From Sphingosinicella sp. BN140058 (lineage in GTDB: Bacteria > Pseudomonadota > Alphaproteobacteria > Sphingomonadales > Sphingomonadaceae), in NCBI RefSeq assembly GCF_004135585.1, contig NZ_CP035501.1, positions 2,489,501 through 2,553,500 on the forward strand: a stretch of DNA of 64,000 nt, read 5' to 3'. This document shows, piece after piece, positions 43,866 through 53,139 of the stretch. Under the pieces are notes generated by a model. That model saw nothing but the letters and a program-made list of their open reading frames with translations, was not told where the DNA came from and did not search any database. Numbering within the stretch: position 1 is the first letter of the stretch; the number at the start of each line of letters is the position of its first letter. A program made the position numbers and the translations under genes.

Positions 43866-44933
43866 CTACTCCTCTTCCTCTCCGCCTATCGGATAGACTT
43901 GGTAAGGCACCCAGTAGACTGCGTTCGTGGCCTTGTTCAGCCAAACGAACTGGACGATTGCCGAGTAGGCGATCACCGCCAGCACCAAAGGACCATTGCG
44001 CGTCTCCTTGCCGAACGCGTGCGGAAGCCGTGCGAGAACCGCAATTTGAAGCGGAATTAGATAGAGCGCGATGCGATCAACCGCCGTCGAAGCCGATGTG
44101 AGGACGAGCATGGCGAGCATCGCGACTGACGCCAGCGAGAAGTTTCGCCATGCCTTGGTCTGGACCTCGTTGAAGCCGAAGCGCTTCTGGAAAATGAGAA
44201 ACAGGGCCGCAGGGGGGAGATTCATAGCAACGCGAATCGCCGCCCCTTGCGATTCCATCCCCTCCTCGACGTAGTTGGTCACCATCTTGTCGATCGAGGC
44301 GCTGACGAACACATAGTAGAAGATGATGGCCGCTGCGAGCACCAGCGGTATGATCAGGAAGCGGTTCTTTGCCGTAGCGAGGCCGATCAGCGGCAGCACC
44401 ACGATCGCCGACTTGTGAAAGATCGCCGCCAGGCAGATGAAGAAGACGAGTCGGAATATCGAGTGCTTTTCCAGCCCGGCAAGAGCGACCATGATGAAAC
44501 CGATCGCGACCGCCTGCCGTGTATATCCCATCGCGACAACGATGATCAGATACGGGATCGCCACCACGAACGAGAGCCAGGGATTGTATTGCGCCCGCGA
44601 AAACTCAACCAGCCCCCAAGTGAATAGGATCGCGCAGATGAGGTTGACGAACCAAATCCCGTACCCGAGCTGCGTAGCCGCCCAGTTCAGGACGGTGTAG
44701 CCCGGATCTCCAAACGCAAGCGCGCTTTGGAAATCCAGGTAGGAGATGTCCTCGAATATCCCGATATAGTTTTCCCAATCGCCGCCCACGCGGTAGCGCA
44801 GGCCGATCATCAGGCAGATGACCAACGCAGCCCAAAGCAGCAGCACGCCGGACCGTTGCTTCGCGGCCGCCGGCGAGGAATATTGGATCGCGCCAACCGC
44901 GCATAAGCCGAACAGCAGCCAATAGGGGTACAA
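43866..44933 (-). CDS. EpsG-family polytopic membrane protein, possible Wzy polymerase
   Basis: A 355-residue membrane protein with about 10 helices. The start is TTG at 44933 with AAGGAAGG ten bases upstream; the frame runs open to 45233 but would overlap the divergent transferase. IGLRYRVGGDWENYIGIFED is the classical EpsG motif region (R-GxDxxxY), and MGYTRQAVAIGFIMVALAGL and FHKSAIVVLP follow as in the family. EpsG proteins are repeat-unit polymerases. The C-terminal end is acidic (GGEEEE). Confidence 0.88.
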   Translation of the reverse strand: MYPYWLLFGLCAVGAIQYSSPAAAKQRSGVLLLWAALVICLMIGLRYRVGGDWENYIGIFEDISYLDFQSALAFGDPGYTVLNWAATQLGYGIWFVNLICAILFTWGLVEFSRAQYNPWLSFVVAIPYLIIVVAMGYTRQAVAIGFIMVALAGLEKHSIFRLVFFICLAAIFHKSAIVVLPLIGLATAKNRFLIIPLVLAAAIIFYYVFVSASIDKMVTNYVEEGMESQGAAIRVAMNLPPAALFLIFQKRFGFNEVQTKAWRNFSLASVAMLAMLVLTSASTAVDRIALYLIPLQIAVLARLPHAFGKETRNGPLVLAVIAYSAIVQFVWLNKATNAVYWVPYQVYPIGGEEEE

Positions 44934-45068
44934 GTCTCTAGAGCCTTCCTTGGCGCAACAGATCAAAGCGAGGCGCGACAGATCACGAGCGAGGCTATAG
45001 AGCCTGCCTCTGCCATCCGTCCAGAGAGCCGCATACGCGGCCGAGGGCGCCCCAGCATCGCTCGGAAC

Positions 45069-46202
45069 ATGAACCAGAAAACCATCCTCATCTCGATCAA
45101 TGCATCGTGGAACATTCTGAACTTCCGCGCGGGTCTGATCCGAGCGCTGCAGGGCGCCGGCTACCGCGTGCTGGCGCTTGCCCCACCCGATCAATGGAGC
45201 GAGCAGCTGGTGCAGCTGGGGGTCGAGTATCACCCACTGCCGATGGACAAGAAGGGGGTCTCGCCGGCTCGAGACGGACTGCTCTTTCTACGATATCTGG
45301 CCGCACTCCGGCGGCTCAGGCCGGATGTATTCCTTGGCTATACCGCAAAGCCGAACATCTACGGCTCGCTGGCAGCCCAGGCGCTCGGCATCAAGGTCAT
45401 CAACAACGTCTCTGGTCTGGGTACCGCATTCATTCAGGGTGGCTGGCTGATGCGTACGGTTTCGACCTTGTACAGGCTGGCGTTCCGACGCTCCGAAGTC
45501 GTTTTCTTTCAGAACGGAGAGGATCGCGACCTCTTCCTCGATCGGCAGATAGTCGAGCCTGCGAAGGCACGTCTGCTGCCCGGCTCTGGCATCGATCTCG
45601 AGCGGTTTCGGCCGCGAACGGTGGTCGCCGGCCGCGGAACGGTCTCCTTTCTGCTCGTTGCCCGCATGCTCTGGGACAAGGGCGTCGGGGAATTTGTCGA
45701 TGCTGCCCGAGCCGTTCGTGATCGAGCCCCCGAAGCCCGCTTTCAATTGCTTGGCTTCCTCGATGCGGAGAATCGCACTGCCGTGTCACGGGCCGACGTG
45801 GAAAGATGGCAGCAGGAAGGCGTGGTTGATTATCTCGGCCATTCCGACGACGTGCGTCCGTTCATCGCCGCGGCGGATTGCGTTGTGCTGCCTTCCTATC
45901 GCGAGGGGCTGCCCAGGAGCCTGCTCGAAGCCTCTGCCATGGCAAAGCCGATCATCGCGACCGATGTGCCAGGCTGTCGTCACATCACGGAGCATGGGGT
46001 GAACGGGTTCCTGTGCGCGCCGCGTGACGCCGGATCTCTGGCCGAGGCTATGCTCACGGTCTTGCGGCTTTCGAAGGCCGAGCGAGAGGCGCTCGGCGCG
46101 GCAGGTCGCGCAAAGGCGCGAGCTGAATTCGACGAGCGGATCGTGACCGAGCGCTATGTCGAGGCGATCGCAGCGGCACTTGATAACCATCCGCGCTCCT
46201 GA
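45069..46202 (+). CDS. Glycosyltransferase, GT4 family
   Basis: A 377-residue GT-B transferase. The N-terminus MNQKTILISINASWNILNFR and GYTAKPNIYGSLAAQALGIK with NVSGLGTAF are the type seen in capsule transferases close to WbpH/CapM-like. The donor half has VARMLWDKGVGEFVDAAR, LPSYREGLPRSLLEASAMAK (E.G.PRS..EA, the EX7E) and TDVPGCRHI. The sequence style (GxPRSLLEA) is common in galactosaminyl- or fucosaminyl-transferases. The divergent EpsG gene is about 135 bases away. Confidence 0.92.
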   Translation: MNQKTILISINASWNILNFRAGLIRALQGAGYRVLALAPPDQWSEQLVQLGVEYHPLPMDKKGVSPARDGLLFLRYLAALRRLRPDVFLGYTAKPNIYGSLAAQALGIKVINNVSGLGTAFIQGGWLMRTVSTLYRLAFRRSEVVFFQNGEDRDLFLDRQIVEPAKARLLPGSGIDLERFRPRTVVAGRGTVSFLLVARMLWDKGVGEFVDAARAVRDRAPEARFQLLGFLDAENRTAVSRADVERWQQEGVVDYLGHSDDVRPFIAAADCVVLPSYREGLPRSLLEASAMAKPIIATDVPGCRHITEHGVNGFLCAPRDAGSLAEAMLTVLRLSKAEREALGAAGRAKARAEFDERIVTERYVEAIAAALDNHPRS

Positions 46203-46468
46203 GCGCAGAACGCATTTGCGCCACCGCACGCGCATCTCGAGTCCTCGTTCGGATTGGCGTTCAGAGGCACGAGGTTGTGAACCAGGAAGCTTAAGGCCCT
46301 TGCCATCTTCGAAATCTTTCGGGTGGCCGTAAGCAGGGATTGAGCCTAAGCTGATTTTTTGACGAACCGCGACGAGCAGTCCCACCGTGCGCGCGGACGA
46401 AAGTCATCCACGGAGCAAAGGGTATCTGAAGCAACTTAATCGCTCTCACAGGAAAGGCGCGAACCAGC

Positions 46469-48217
46469 ATGGCAGATGTCATCTCAGTCCCGAACCGTGC
46501 GTCGCTGGCCGCTGCGGATCCCGCATCGCCTGCCTATCTTGCCGAAAGCGGCCGGGAGGGCATTTTCGTCTTTACCGCAGGAAACCTCACGTCGCAGGTC
46601 TCCGGGGATCCTCAGCAGGGCTTTTACGTCTCTCCGGCCTCATCGCCAAGTGGTGCCGCGGGTGCATGGGTGAGACGGCCGGCGACACCGGGTGTGGCCC
46701 ACGCGTCTTGGTGGGGGGTGGCGGTAGGTTCCGGCGTGAACCACGAGGTTGGGATCAACACGGCGCTCAGCAGTCCCGCGGTGACGAGCCTGCTCCTGCC
46801 CGCCGGCACGATCCTCATCGATGGCGCGATCTTCGTGCCCGGCGGGAAGACGCTCCAAGGCGCGGGCAAGGATGTTACCCTCGTCAAGCTGCGCAATGGA
46901 CTGCAGCCTTCCGTGCCGTTCGATCAGCGCACGGTGATCAGGAGTACCGCGGGCGCGATCGCACCGACCATTCGCAACCTGTCGGTGGACGGCAACAAGT
47001 CGCCAGGAAAGACGAACAGCATCTGGATGGCCGACGGCACGCGGAACTTCGTCGTGGAGAATGTCGCGGCCTATAACACAAGCGGCTACGCATTCTGGGC
47101 CCATGCCGGAGCGCAGCCCGCCGTCAGAACGGACGGCATCTTCCGCAACGTGTCCTCGTTCAATGCCAATGTTCATTTCGAATGCACTCGGGTGGACGGA
47201 GTGCTTTGGGACGGGATGGTTTCGGGAGATGGCGATGGAGACATCTCCACCGAAGCGGTCTGGCACCCGCTCGCCGGGTCGCGCAACATCACGTACAAGG
47301 ACGGGCGCCACATCGGAAAAGGCCATCCCTTCCTCGTGGTCGGAGACGAAGCCGGCGGGCAAGTCGATAACATCCGATACGTTCGCTGTGACGCTTATTG
47401 CACCGACGACAAGTACAGCATCTTCATAAGCAAGATCAACGGAACGGTCGGTCGGATCTTTATGGAAGACTGCAACATCGTCTCGGGGTTGCAGGGCGGA
47501 ATCCCGGCTCGAGTCGCTACCGGCAGGGTCGAGATGACTCGTGTCAGGATAGAGAGCAAGACTGGCGAGAACCTCAGCGCAATAAACGACGGAGAAATCA
47601 TCGCCCGTGATGTGCGCCTCAAAGCGGTAACCAGCGCGAACACGATCGTAACTATGATCTTCGGGAAGATCCGCTTTTTGGGCGGGTCGATGGAGGTGCT
47701 GAACGGGACAATCAGCCCCTCGGGCGGCGTCGGTGGCTACATTTCAACCGACACGCTGATTACGCCGTTGGTCTTTTCTCCAATCGCAGGTCAAAATGTT
47801 CGCTATATCGTTCCGAGCGATTTCACCGTACCGAGCGCGCGTTACTATATCGGCTACAACAGTCCGATCGCCGATTTTCGGGTAAACAGTGCCGCCGTAG
47901 CACGCTATCGGATCCGCCTCCGCGGCCTGCTCCGCAAGATCACGACAGCAGGCAGTCTCGCCGTGGCGGTGGATGCCGGAGGCACCACCAACGCTTTCGG
48001 GTTCATTCAGATTCAGAATGCTGACGGCACTTTTTCACGCCTTAACCTGGGCAACGGCGGCGGAGCTCTCCAGAACATCCCCGCGAACGTCGGCGACACG
48101 CGCACGATCGAAGTCGACTTTACCTATAACGGCGCCAATGCGGAGCTAAGTGTCCTCATCGGCGACAACGGGGTCACCTTGCTGGCAGGCGCCGAGATGA
48201 ACGCGGAGCGATTCTGA
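46469..48217 (+). CDS. Tailspike-like parallel beta-helix protein without signal peptide
   Basis: A 582-residue protein. It starts MADVISVPNRASLAAADPAS with PAYLAESGREGIFVF, a module I associate with phage tailspike-like and sphingomonad beta-helix proteins. The middle part (about 90-430) is a right-handed beta-helix with WWGVAV, LPAGTILIDG and repeated short strands. The C-terminal 150 residues look like a beta-sandwich. There is no signal peptide and no phage gene near. It may be a polysaccharide lyase, hydrolase or acyltransferase-like protein, secreted by another route. GGAAAGG is eleven bases before the ATG; the 266 bases upstream hold no gene. Confidence 0.75.
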   Translation: MADVISVPNRASLAAADPASPAYLAESGREGIFVFTAGNLTSQVSGDPQQGFYVSPASSPSGAAGAWVRRPATPGVAHASWWGVAVGSGVNHEVGINTALSSPAVTSLLLPAGTILIDGAIFVPGGKTLQGAGKDVTLVKLRNGLQPSVPFDQRTVIRSTAGAIAPTIRNLSVDGNKSPGKTNSIWMADGTRNFVVENVAAYNTSGYAFWAHAGAQPAVRTDGIFRNVSSFNANVHFECTRVDGVLWDGMVSGDGDGDISTEAVWHPLAGSRNITYKDGRHIGKGHPFLVVGDEAGGQVDNIRYVRCDAYCTDDKYSIFISKINGTVGRIFMEDCNIVSGLQGGIPARVATGRVEMTRVRIESKTGENLSAINDGEIIARDVRLKAVTSANTIVTMIFGKIRFLGGSMEVLNGTISPSGGVGGYISTDTLITPLVFSPIAGQNVRYIVPSDFTVPSARYYIGYNSPIADFRVNSAAVARYRIRLRGLLRKITTAGSLAVAVDAGGTTNAFGFIQIQNADGTFSRLNLGNGGGALQNIPANVGDTRTIEVDFTYNGANAELSVLIGDNGVTLLAGAEMNAERF

Positions 48218-48264
48218 GTCCCAATTCCGCGCCAGGAAGACCTTTCATCGGCCGAGTCCCGCTC

Positions 48265-49641
48265 TCAGTCGGCGCTGAGGTGTCGAGCCTGAGTGCGCTC
48301 CGCCGCGGCTGAACTCTTGCTGCGCACACGGGACCTTGCCTCGGCCATGAGTGCGCAGCAGACGGCGAAGACCGCGCTGATAGCCGCCGTTCTCAGCGGG
48401 AACTCGACGAAGCTGTGCGCGAGAATGACCGCCGCGCCGATGCTTGCGGCACGCGCAAATTGGTCAGGCTCATCTGCGCGCCAGACGCGTACCACGCGCC
48501 AAAGCCACCAGAGCAGGAACAGAGCGATGAGGATCAGCCCCGGTATGCCTGTCTCAAGGGCAAGCTCCAGATAATCGTTGTGGGCGTGGTTCATGTACCA
48601 ACGGTCGACCCGCTGCGGGTCCTCATACATCGGATAGATTTGCGGGAAGGTTCCCACTCCTGATCCGAGCGGTAGATAGTCCTTGGTCGCTTCGATCGTT
48701 GTCCCGAAAGCCGTGTAGCGAGAACTCTGCGAGGTTCGAGCAGCGTCGGTGGTGAGATTGTTTCCGAAAGGTGTGGACAGGACGAGCGCGATCGATGCGC
48801 CGAGAAGTGCAACGATCGCCGCGCCACCCCACACGGGAACCCGCCTGCCGCGGAAGAAGATCATCAGGGCGGTCGCAGCCACGGTCGGCACGGCGAGTCC
48901 GATGCCGGCGAGTGAGCGGTTCACGGCGATTCCGACGACCAGCACCGCCAAGGCGCCAAGCAATATGATGAGCACCCCCGACCGTTTCTGAACGGAGCTA
49001 CCCTTGCGAACGGCGGCGAGATAAAGCGCGGCAACGAACGGAATGGCTACAACCATCAGTTCGGCCATGTTGTTGGTATTGGCGAAGAATCCCGTTGCTG
49101 CGTTTCGATTGGCGATGCGGTAGAGATAAAGCCGGGAGGTTTCTCCTCCACTGAGCTGAAGGGCGCCGAGCCCAACCCCGACCGCAGTCACGGAGATCAG
49201 AGCCCCTGCCAGCCACCTGGGCGTGAATGCGCCCAGCCTGAACATGCCGAACAGGATCGCGACTGCCGGAAGCGCCCACAGGGCCGACGCGATGGTACGC
49301 GTTGGCGCCAGCGAGATGGGCAACCACGGAAGCGGCTGTCCGAGCATCTGAAAGCCCCTGGCAATCGGCTCGCGTCCGGCCAATGACGTCCAGAGTGCCG
49401 GCGGCAATGGGATCAGGTGAAGGATGACGAGAGCCGCCGAAAAGGCGACCAGCCACATCAACTGCTTCCCCGCCGATGCCATCGGCGTGTTGCGGCGGAT
49501 CAGGACGCCCGCTGCAACAAGAGGAAGGGCGAGAAGTTGCAGCACCATGTTCGCCCAATGGCCACCGCCACTGGCGCCGCCGAGGACGAGACAAAGAACC
49601 AGATAGGCGGGAACGATCGCCACGCGAAGGAGATGTTTCAT
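48265..49641 (-). CDS. O-antigen ligase/Wzy-like polymerase
   Basis: A 458-residue protein with about 12 membrane helices. The large extracytoplasmic loop has HAHNDYLELALETGIPGL, the hallmark of the Wzy_C/WaaL family (His and Asp of HNDYLE). It would join repeat units or attach chains at the periplasmic face. Its ATG overlaps the stop of the upstream TPR gene by one base (TGATG), so the two are coupled. As the last gene of the wza-wzc operon it fits a polymerase role in capsule synthesis. Confidence 0.9.
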   Translation of the reverse strand: MKHLLRVAIVPAYLVLCLVLGGASGGGHWANMVLQLLALPLVAAGVLIRRNTPMASAGKQLMWLVAFSAALVILHLIPLPPALWTSLAGREPIARGFQMLGQPLPWLPISLAPTRTIASALWALPAVAILFGMFRLGAFTPRWLAGALISVTAVGVGLGALQLSGGETSRLYLYRIANRNAATGFFANTNNMAELMVVAIPFVAALYLAAVRKGSSVQKRSGVLIILLGALAVLVVGIAVNRSLAGIGLAVPTVAATALMIFFRGRRVPVWGGAAIVALLGASIALVLSTPFGNNLTTDAARTSQSSRYTAFGTTIEATKDYLPLGSGVGTFPQIYPMYEDPQRVDRWYMNHAHNDYLELALETGIPGLILIALFLLWWLWRVVRVWRADEPDQFARAASIGAAVILAHSFVEFPLRTAAISAVFAVCCALMAEARSRVRSKSSAAAERTQARHLSAD

Positions 49642-50879
49642 CAGCCCGCCCTCGCGATCTGGAGGTCTCTGATGACTACCGTCTGCTCGGTCGGGAATTC
49701 AGCAGGCATGCCGACGAGGACGACCCATTGCCCGCCGCAGCCGGCGGGAACAACGAAGTCCGCTGCGAACGGCCTAGGCGTCGAGGTCACTTTGGCGATC
49801 GGCAGATCGAGGATTGCGGCGTTGTTCTCGCGACATCTCACTTGCCACACGATGCTGCTGCCTTGACCGCTGGCATCGCCGTCCGCTCGGAACTGCAAGC
49901 GATAGCGACCCGATCTGAGCATGACGAGTTGCCTCGCCAAGTCTGTTCGGCCACGGCCGTAATACGTGACTTCAAGCCCGCCCCCTGCAATCCGTTCGGC
50001 AACGCCATCCGCGCTGGCGCCGAGCGCCCAATTGAACGGCGCGACCCCGGCCAAGCCGCTGAACGCGCCGTCATAGACACCGTTCATGTTTGCGTCCGTG
50101 GAGACGCCGGTGAAGGTCTGCCAAAGGCTAAACGCCCGGGCGAGATCACCGCGATTGACCAGCTCGCGAACCATGATCGCTTGCCAACTGCCGTCTTGCA
50201 TCGTGCCGCGTCGCGATGGGCCTGCGAGGCGAAGGATCAGATCAGGATCGGCGCCGGTGCCAGCGAGTCGGGCGAGCACCGCGTCGAGAAGCTTCGGATC
50301 GCGTGCAAGCACGGTTTGAACCGTCTGCTGCTGCTCCGGTATCGTCGCCATTCGCGCCAACTCGGGAACCAGGACCTCGCCCGTGCGCGGGACTAGACTG
50401 TTCAAAGCACTGATCTCGAGGGTCGCCTGAGCCGTTCGGCCCGTCCGCATGTACCTATCGAGAAGAAGGAGGCGCGTTAACCGCGAGCGCGGATTGCGAC
50501 GCCGGGCTTCGACAAGCAGGTTCTCGCCGCGCGTCGTGTCGCCTTTAGCGATCGCCCCTATGGCCGAAATCAGGAAGGGCTCCTCGGCGATCGGATAGCG
50601 TGAAAGCGCCTGCAACGCTGCCGCGGTTGTCGGCTGGCTGACCCGACCTCCGTTCAGACGGAGCTCGAGGAGTGCCAAAGACAACCTTACCTCCGGGTTG
50701 CCTGGTGCCACCGCGGCGGCAGCCGCGGGCGTGCGGGGGCCCAGTTCCGCAACGGCAGCGGTCTTGACGACCTGCCAGCCGAGGAACCCCATCACGGGCA
50801 ACAGCAAGGCCAAGGAGGCGAACTGCCGGCCCTCAACCTTCCACCGCCGCCGGCCTCTCCTACTCGGCACGCTGCGCAA
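49641..50879 (-). CDS. Membrane-anchored TPR-like protein of unknown function
   Basis: A 412-residue protein. A single N-terminal helix (LALLLPVMGFLGWQVVKTAA) is followed by helical repeats with TPR-like spacing (about 45-240). The C-terminal about 140 residues are beta-rich (YRLQFRADGDASGQGS, VVLVGMPAEFP) and end with a possible carbohydrate-binding-like sandwich. I do not recognise it. The gene starts within the end of wzc (20-base overlap) and is coupled to the ligase-like gene, so it is part of the export and polymerisation machine. A scaffold or chain-length role is inferred. Confidence 0.7.
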   Translation of the reverse strand: MRSVPSRRGRRRWKVEGRQFASLALLLPVMGFLGWQVVKTAAVAELGPRTPAAAAAVAPGNPEVRLSLALLELRLNGGRVSQPTTAAALQALSRYPIAEEPFLISAIGAIAKGDTTRGENLLVEARRRNPRSRLTRLLLLDRYMRTGRTAQATLEISALNSLVPRTGEVLVPELARMATIPEQQQTVQTVLARDPKLLDAVLARLAGTGADPDLILRLAGPSRRGTMQDGSWQAIMVRELVNRGDLARAFSLWQTFTGVSTDANMNGVYDGAFSGLAGVAPFNWALGASADGVAERIAGGGLEVTYYGRGRTDLARQLVMLRSGRYRLQFRADGDASGQGSSIVWQVRCRENNAAILDLPIAKVTSTPRPFAADFVVPAGCGGQWVVLVGMPAEFPTEQTVVIRDLQIARAG

Positions 50880-53076
50880 TCAGCTTGATCTCACGCTCGC
50901 GGCTGCCGACGCCACCATAGCGATAGGGCTCGTAGCCGTAGCCGTAGCCATAACCATGCGCCTGGTGGCGGAATTTGGTCAGGACGGCGCCGACGATACT
51001 GCCGCCGGACGCCTTCAGGCGGTTCACCGCGTCGATGGCAGCCTTGGTGCGGGTCTTGCCGCTTTCGATCACCAGCAAGGTCCCGCGGCAATTTGCAGCC
51101 AACAGAGGCGCATCGGCGAGGCCCATCACCGGAGGGCCGTCCACGATGACCATGTCGTAATTGGCGCTTGCCTCAGCAAGGATCGTCTTCAGGCGCGGAG
51201 AGGACAGAAGTTCCGCCGGGTTCGGCGGCAAGGGACCGCAAGGCAGAAGCGTAAGCCCTTCGAATTGGGTCTTCATCACATGCTGGTTGAGCGTTTCCGT
51301 ATTGGTGAGAAGCTTCGATAATCCTTCATTCGGTTCGACCCCGGTCACGAACGCTGGCTTGCGAAGATCGCTGTCGATCAGCAGGACCGACTTACCGAGC
51401 CGGGCAAACCCCTGAGCAAGCGCAAGCGTCGTGCTCGACTTTCCTTCGGCGGCACGGGTGCTGGTAATCAGCAGGGTCTTCGGTGCGCCCGTGTCGGTGG
51501 TGAATTGTAACGAGGTCCGCAACGACGAATAAGCCTCGGAGACAGGCGATGTCTGATCCTTCAGCTCTTCGGACAGCGGATCGTTGCCCTTTTTCTTTGG
51601 GACCACGCCGAGTGAGGGGAGGCGGAGCTTCTCCCGGATATCGTCAGGCGTCTTGATCGTGTCGTTCAGGAACTCGAGAGCGAGCGCTGCCGCGATACCT
51701 GCAATCGCACCGAGCGCAAGGCCGATGGCGAGGTTCAGCATGAGGTTCGGACTCGAAGGTCCGCCTGGGGGCTGGGCGCGGTCGACGATCGACACGGTGT
51801 TCGTGCCGATGCCGCCGGCAACGCCAATTTCTTTGTACCGCTGGAGCAGCGCATCGTACAAGGAGCGGTTGGTATCTGCCTCGCGCTGCAGAATGTTATA
51901 CTGGATGCGATCGCCGCGATCGGTCAGCACAGCGCTCCTCAGCTGATTGACGCGGCCCTGCAGGCTACGCTCAGCTGCGACCGCCGCTCGGTATTCGGCG
52001 AGCAGGGTGCTGGTCTTGCCACCACCGACCGTGCCCCCTTCACGAGCAATCTGTTCATCAAGAGCCTGGATGCGGGCACGCAGCCTGACCATATCCGGGT
52101 AATCGGGTTTGAAGCTCTGCAGCTTCTCTTGGTACTCGGCTTGCAGACCCGCTCTTGCACCTCGCAGAGGTGCGGTGCTGCTCACCACGTCTCCGGCGTT
52201 CAAGCTCGCAGCCTGACGATAGCGTTGCTCCGCGGCGATCCGCTTGCTCTGAGCGTCCGCAAGCGCTTGATTGAGGGTAACCAACGTTGCGCCCTCCAGC
52301 GAGTTGGTGTCGCCTCCACCATCCTTGTCGCCGCCCGTGGAAATCAGTTGCTGCGCCTGGGCATAAGCGACGAGCTTGCGCTCGCTCGTCTCCAACTCGG
52401 CTTTCACCTTGGCAATCTGCCGCTCCAGGAACTGCCGCGCGTAGGAAGAGGCTTCGTAGCGCCGCTCAAGGCTCGAATTGATGAAGTTTTCGGCATAGCT
52501 GTTGGTGATTTGCGCGGCCAATGCTGGCGACGGCGACGTATAACCAATGCGAACGAGGCGGCTCTGTGGAATCGGCTCGACTCGAAAATGCGCCTGGAGG
52601 GTTCCGGTGGCGATCTTGGTGCGGGTGCTGCGATCCGCTCCAGCGGGCACGAAATCAGGGTTGCCCGCTAGGTTCATGTTCTGAACGACGCGTTCGGCAA
52701 GGTTTCGGCTGGAAAGGAGACCATATTGAGTCGTCAGATAGTCACGGTCGTTGGATGCTCGGGTACCGGTCTTGCGTTCGTCCAAGATCTCAACCGTCGG
52801 GGGATTGATCTCGAGCGTGGCGCTGGCGCTGTACATTGGCGTCATCAAGAACGTGAGCACGACGGCCGTGGCCAAGCCAACAGCTGTTGCGCCGAGTATG
52901 AGCCAGCGCCATTCGGAAAGGATCCGCCAAAGAGTGGCGATATTGATGTCCGTTGCACTCGGCGCTTTGTAGCTTTGCTGACCCCAATTATCGGGAAGCG
53001 CGAGATTGCCCGCGACTTGAGGGCCGAGCGGCCAGATCGGCTGGGCGCCTGCGGGCTCGATGTCGTTCTTGCTCAT
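50860..53076 (-). CDS. Wzc-like tyrosine autokinase/chain-length regulator
   Basis: A 738-residue inner-membrane protein. It has a Wzz domain between helices at about 59-79 and 445-467, with a coiled coil at 210-420. The cytosolic BY-kinase has Walker A (TSTRAAEGKSSTT, about 539-550), A' (LLIDSDLRKP, about 564-573) and B (MVIVDGPP, about 642-649). The C-terminal Tyr cluster lies in GYGYGYGYEPYRYGG (709-720), with six Tyr. Wzc cycles of autophosphorylation control capsule export with Wza. The gene is downstream of wza with a 63-base gap. No Wzb low-molecular-weight phosphatase is nearby. Confidence 0.95.
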   Translation of the reverse strand: MSKNDIEPAGAQPIWPLGPQVAGNLALPDNWGQQSYKAPSATDINIATLWRILSEWRWLILGATAVGLATAVVLTFLMTPMYSASATLEINPPTVEILDERKTGTRASNDRDYLTTQYGLLSSRNLAERVVQNMNLAGNPDFVPAGADRSTRTKIATGTLQAHFRVEPIPQSRLVRIGYTSPSPALAAQITNSYAENFINSSLERRYEASSYARQFLERQIAKVKAELETSERKLVAYAQAQQLISTGGDKDGGGDTNSLEGATLVTLNQALADAQSKRIAAEQRYRQAASLNAGDVVSSTAPLRGARAGLQAEYQEKLQSFKPDYPDMVRLRARIQALDEQIAREGGTVGGGKTSTLLAEYRAAVAAERSLQGRVNQLRSAVLTDRGDRIQYNILQREADTNRSLYDALLQRYKEIGVAGGIGTNTVSIVDRAQPPGGPSSPNLMLNLAIGLALGAIAGIAAALALEFLNDTIKTPDDIREKLRLPSLGVVPKKKGNDPLSEELKDQTSPVSEAYSSLRTSLQFTTDTGAPKTLLITSTRAAEGKSSTTLALAQGFARLGKSVLLIDSDLRKPAFVTGVEPNEGLSKLLTNTETLNQHVMKTQFEGLTLLPCGPLPPNPAELLSSPRLKTILAEASANYDMVIVDGPPVMGLADAPLLAANCRGTLLVIESGKTRTKAAIDAVNRLKASGGSIVGAVLTKFRHQAHGYGYGYGYEPYRYGGVGSREREIKLIAQRAE

Positions 53077-53139
53077 AAGACGCGGAGCGGCCTTTCAAAT
53101 GAAGATATGTCGGCGAGCGCTTGACGGAAGCGCGTCGTG

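Noticed and set aside
44934..45233. N-terminal extension of the EpsG-like protein
   Set aside because: It would overlap the divergent glycosyltransferase start and is not hydrophobic; the TTG at 44933 has a good ribosome-binding site.
53101..53139. TTGACG and TAGAAT pair on the plus strand in the wza-wzc gap
   Set aside because: The spacer is only about 14 bases and there is no plus-strand gene to drive.
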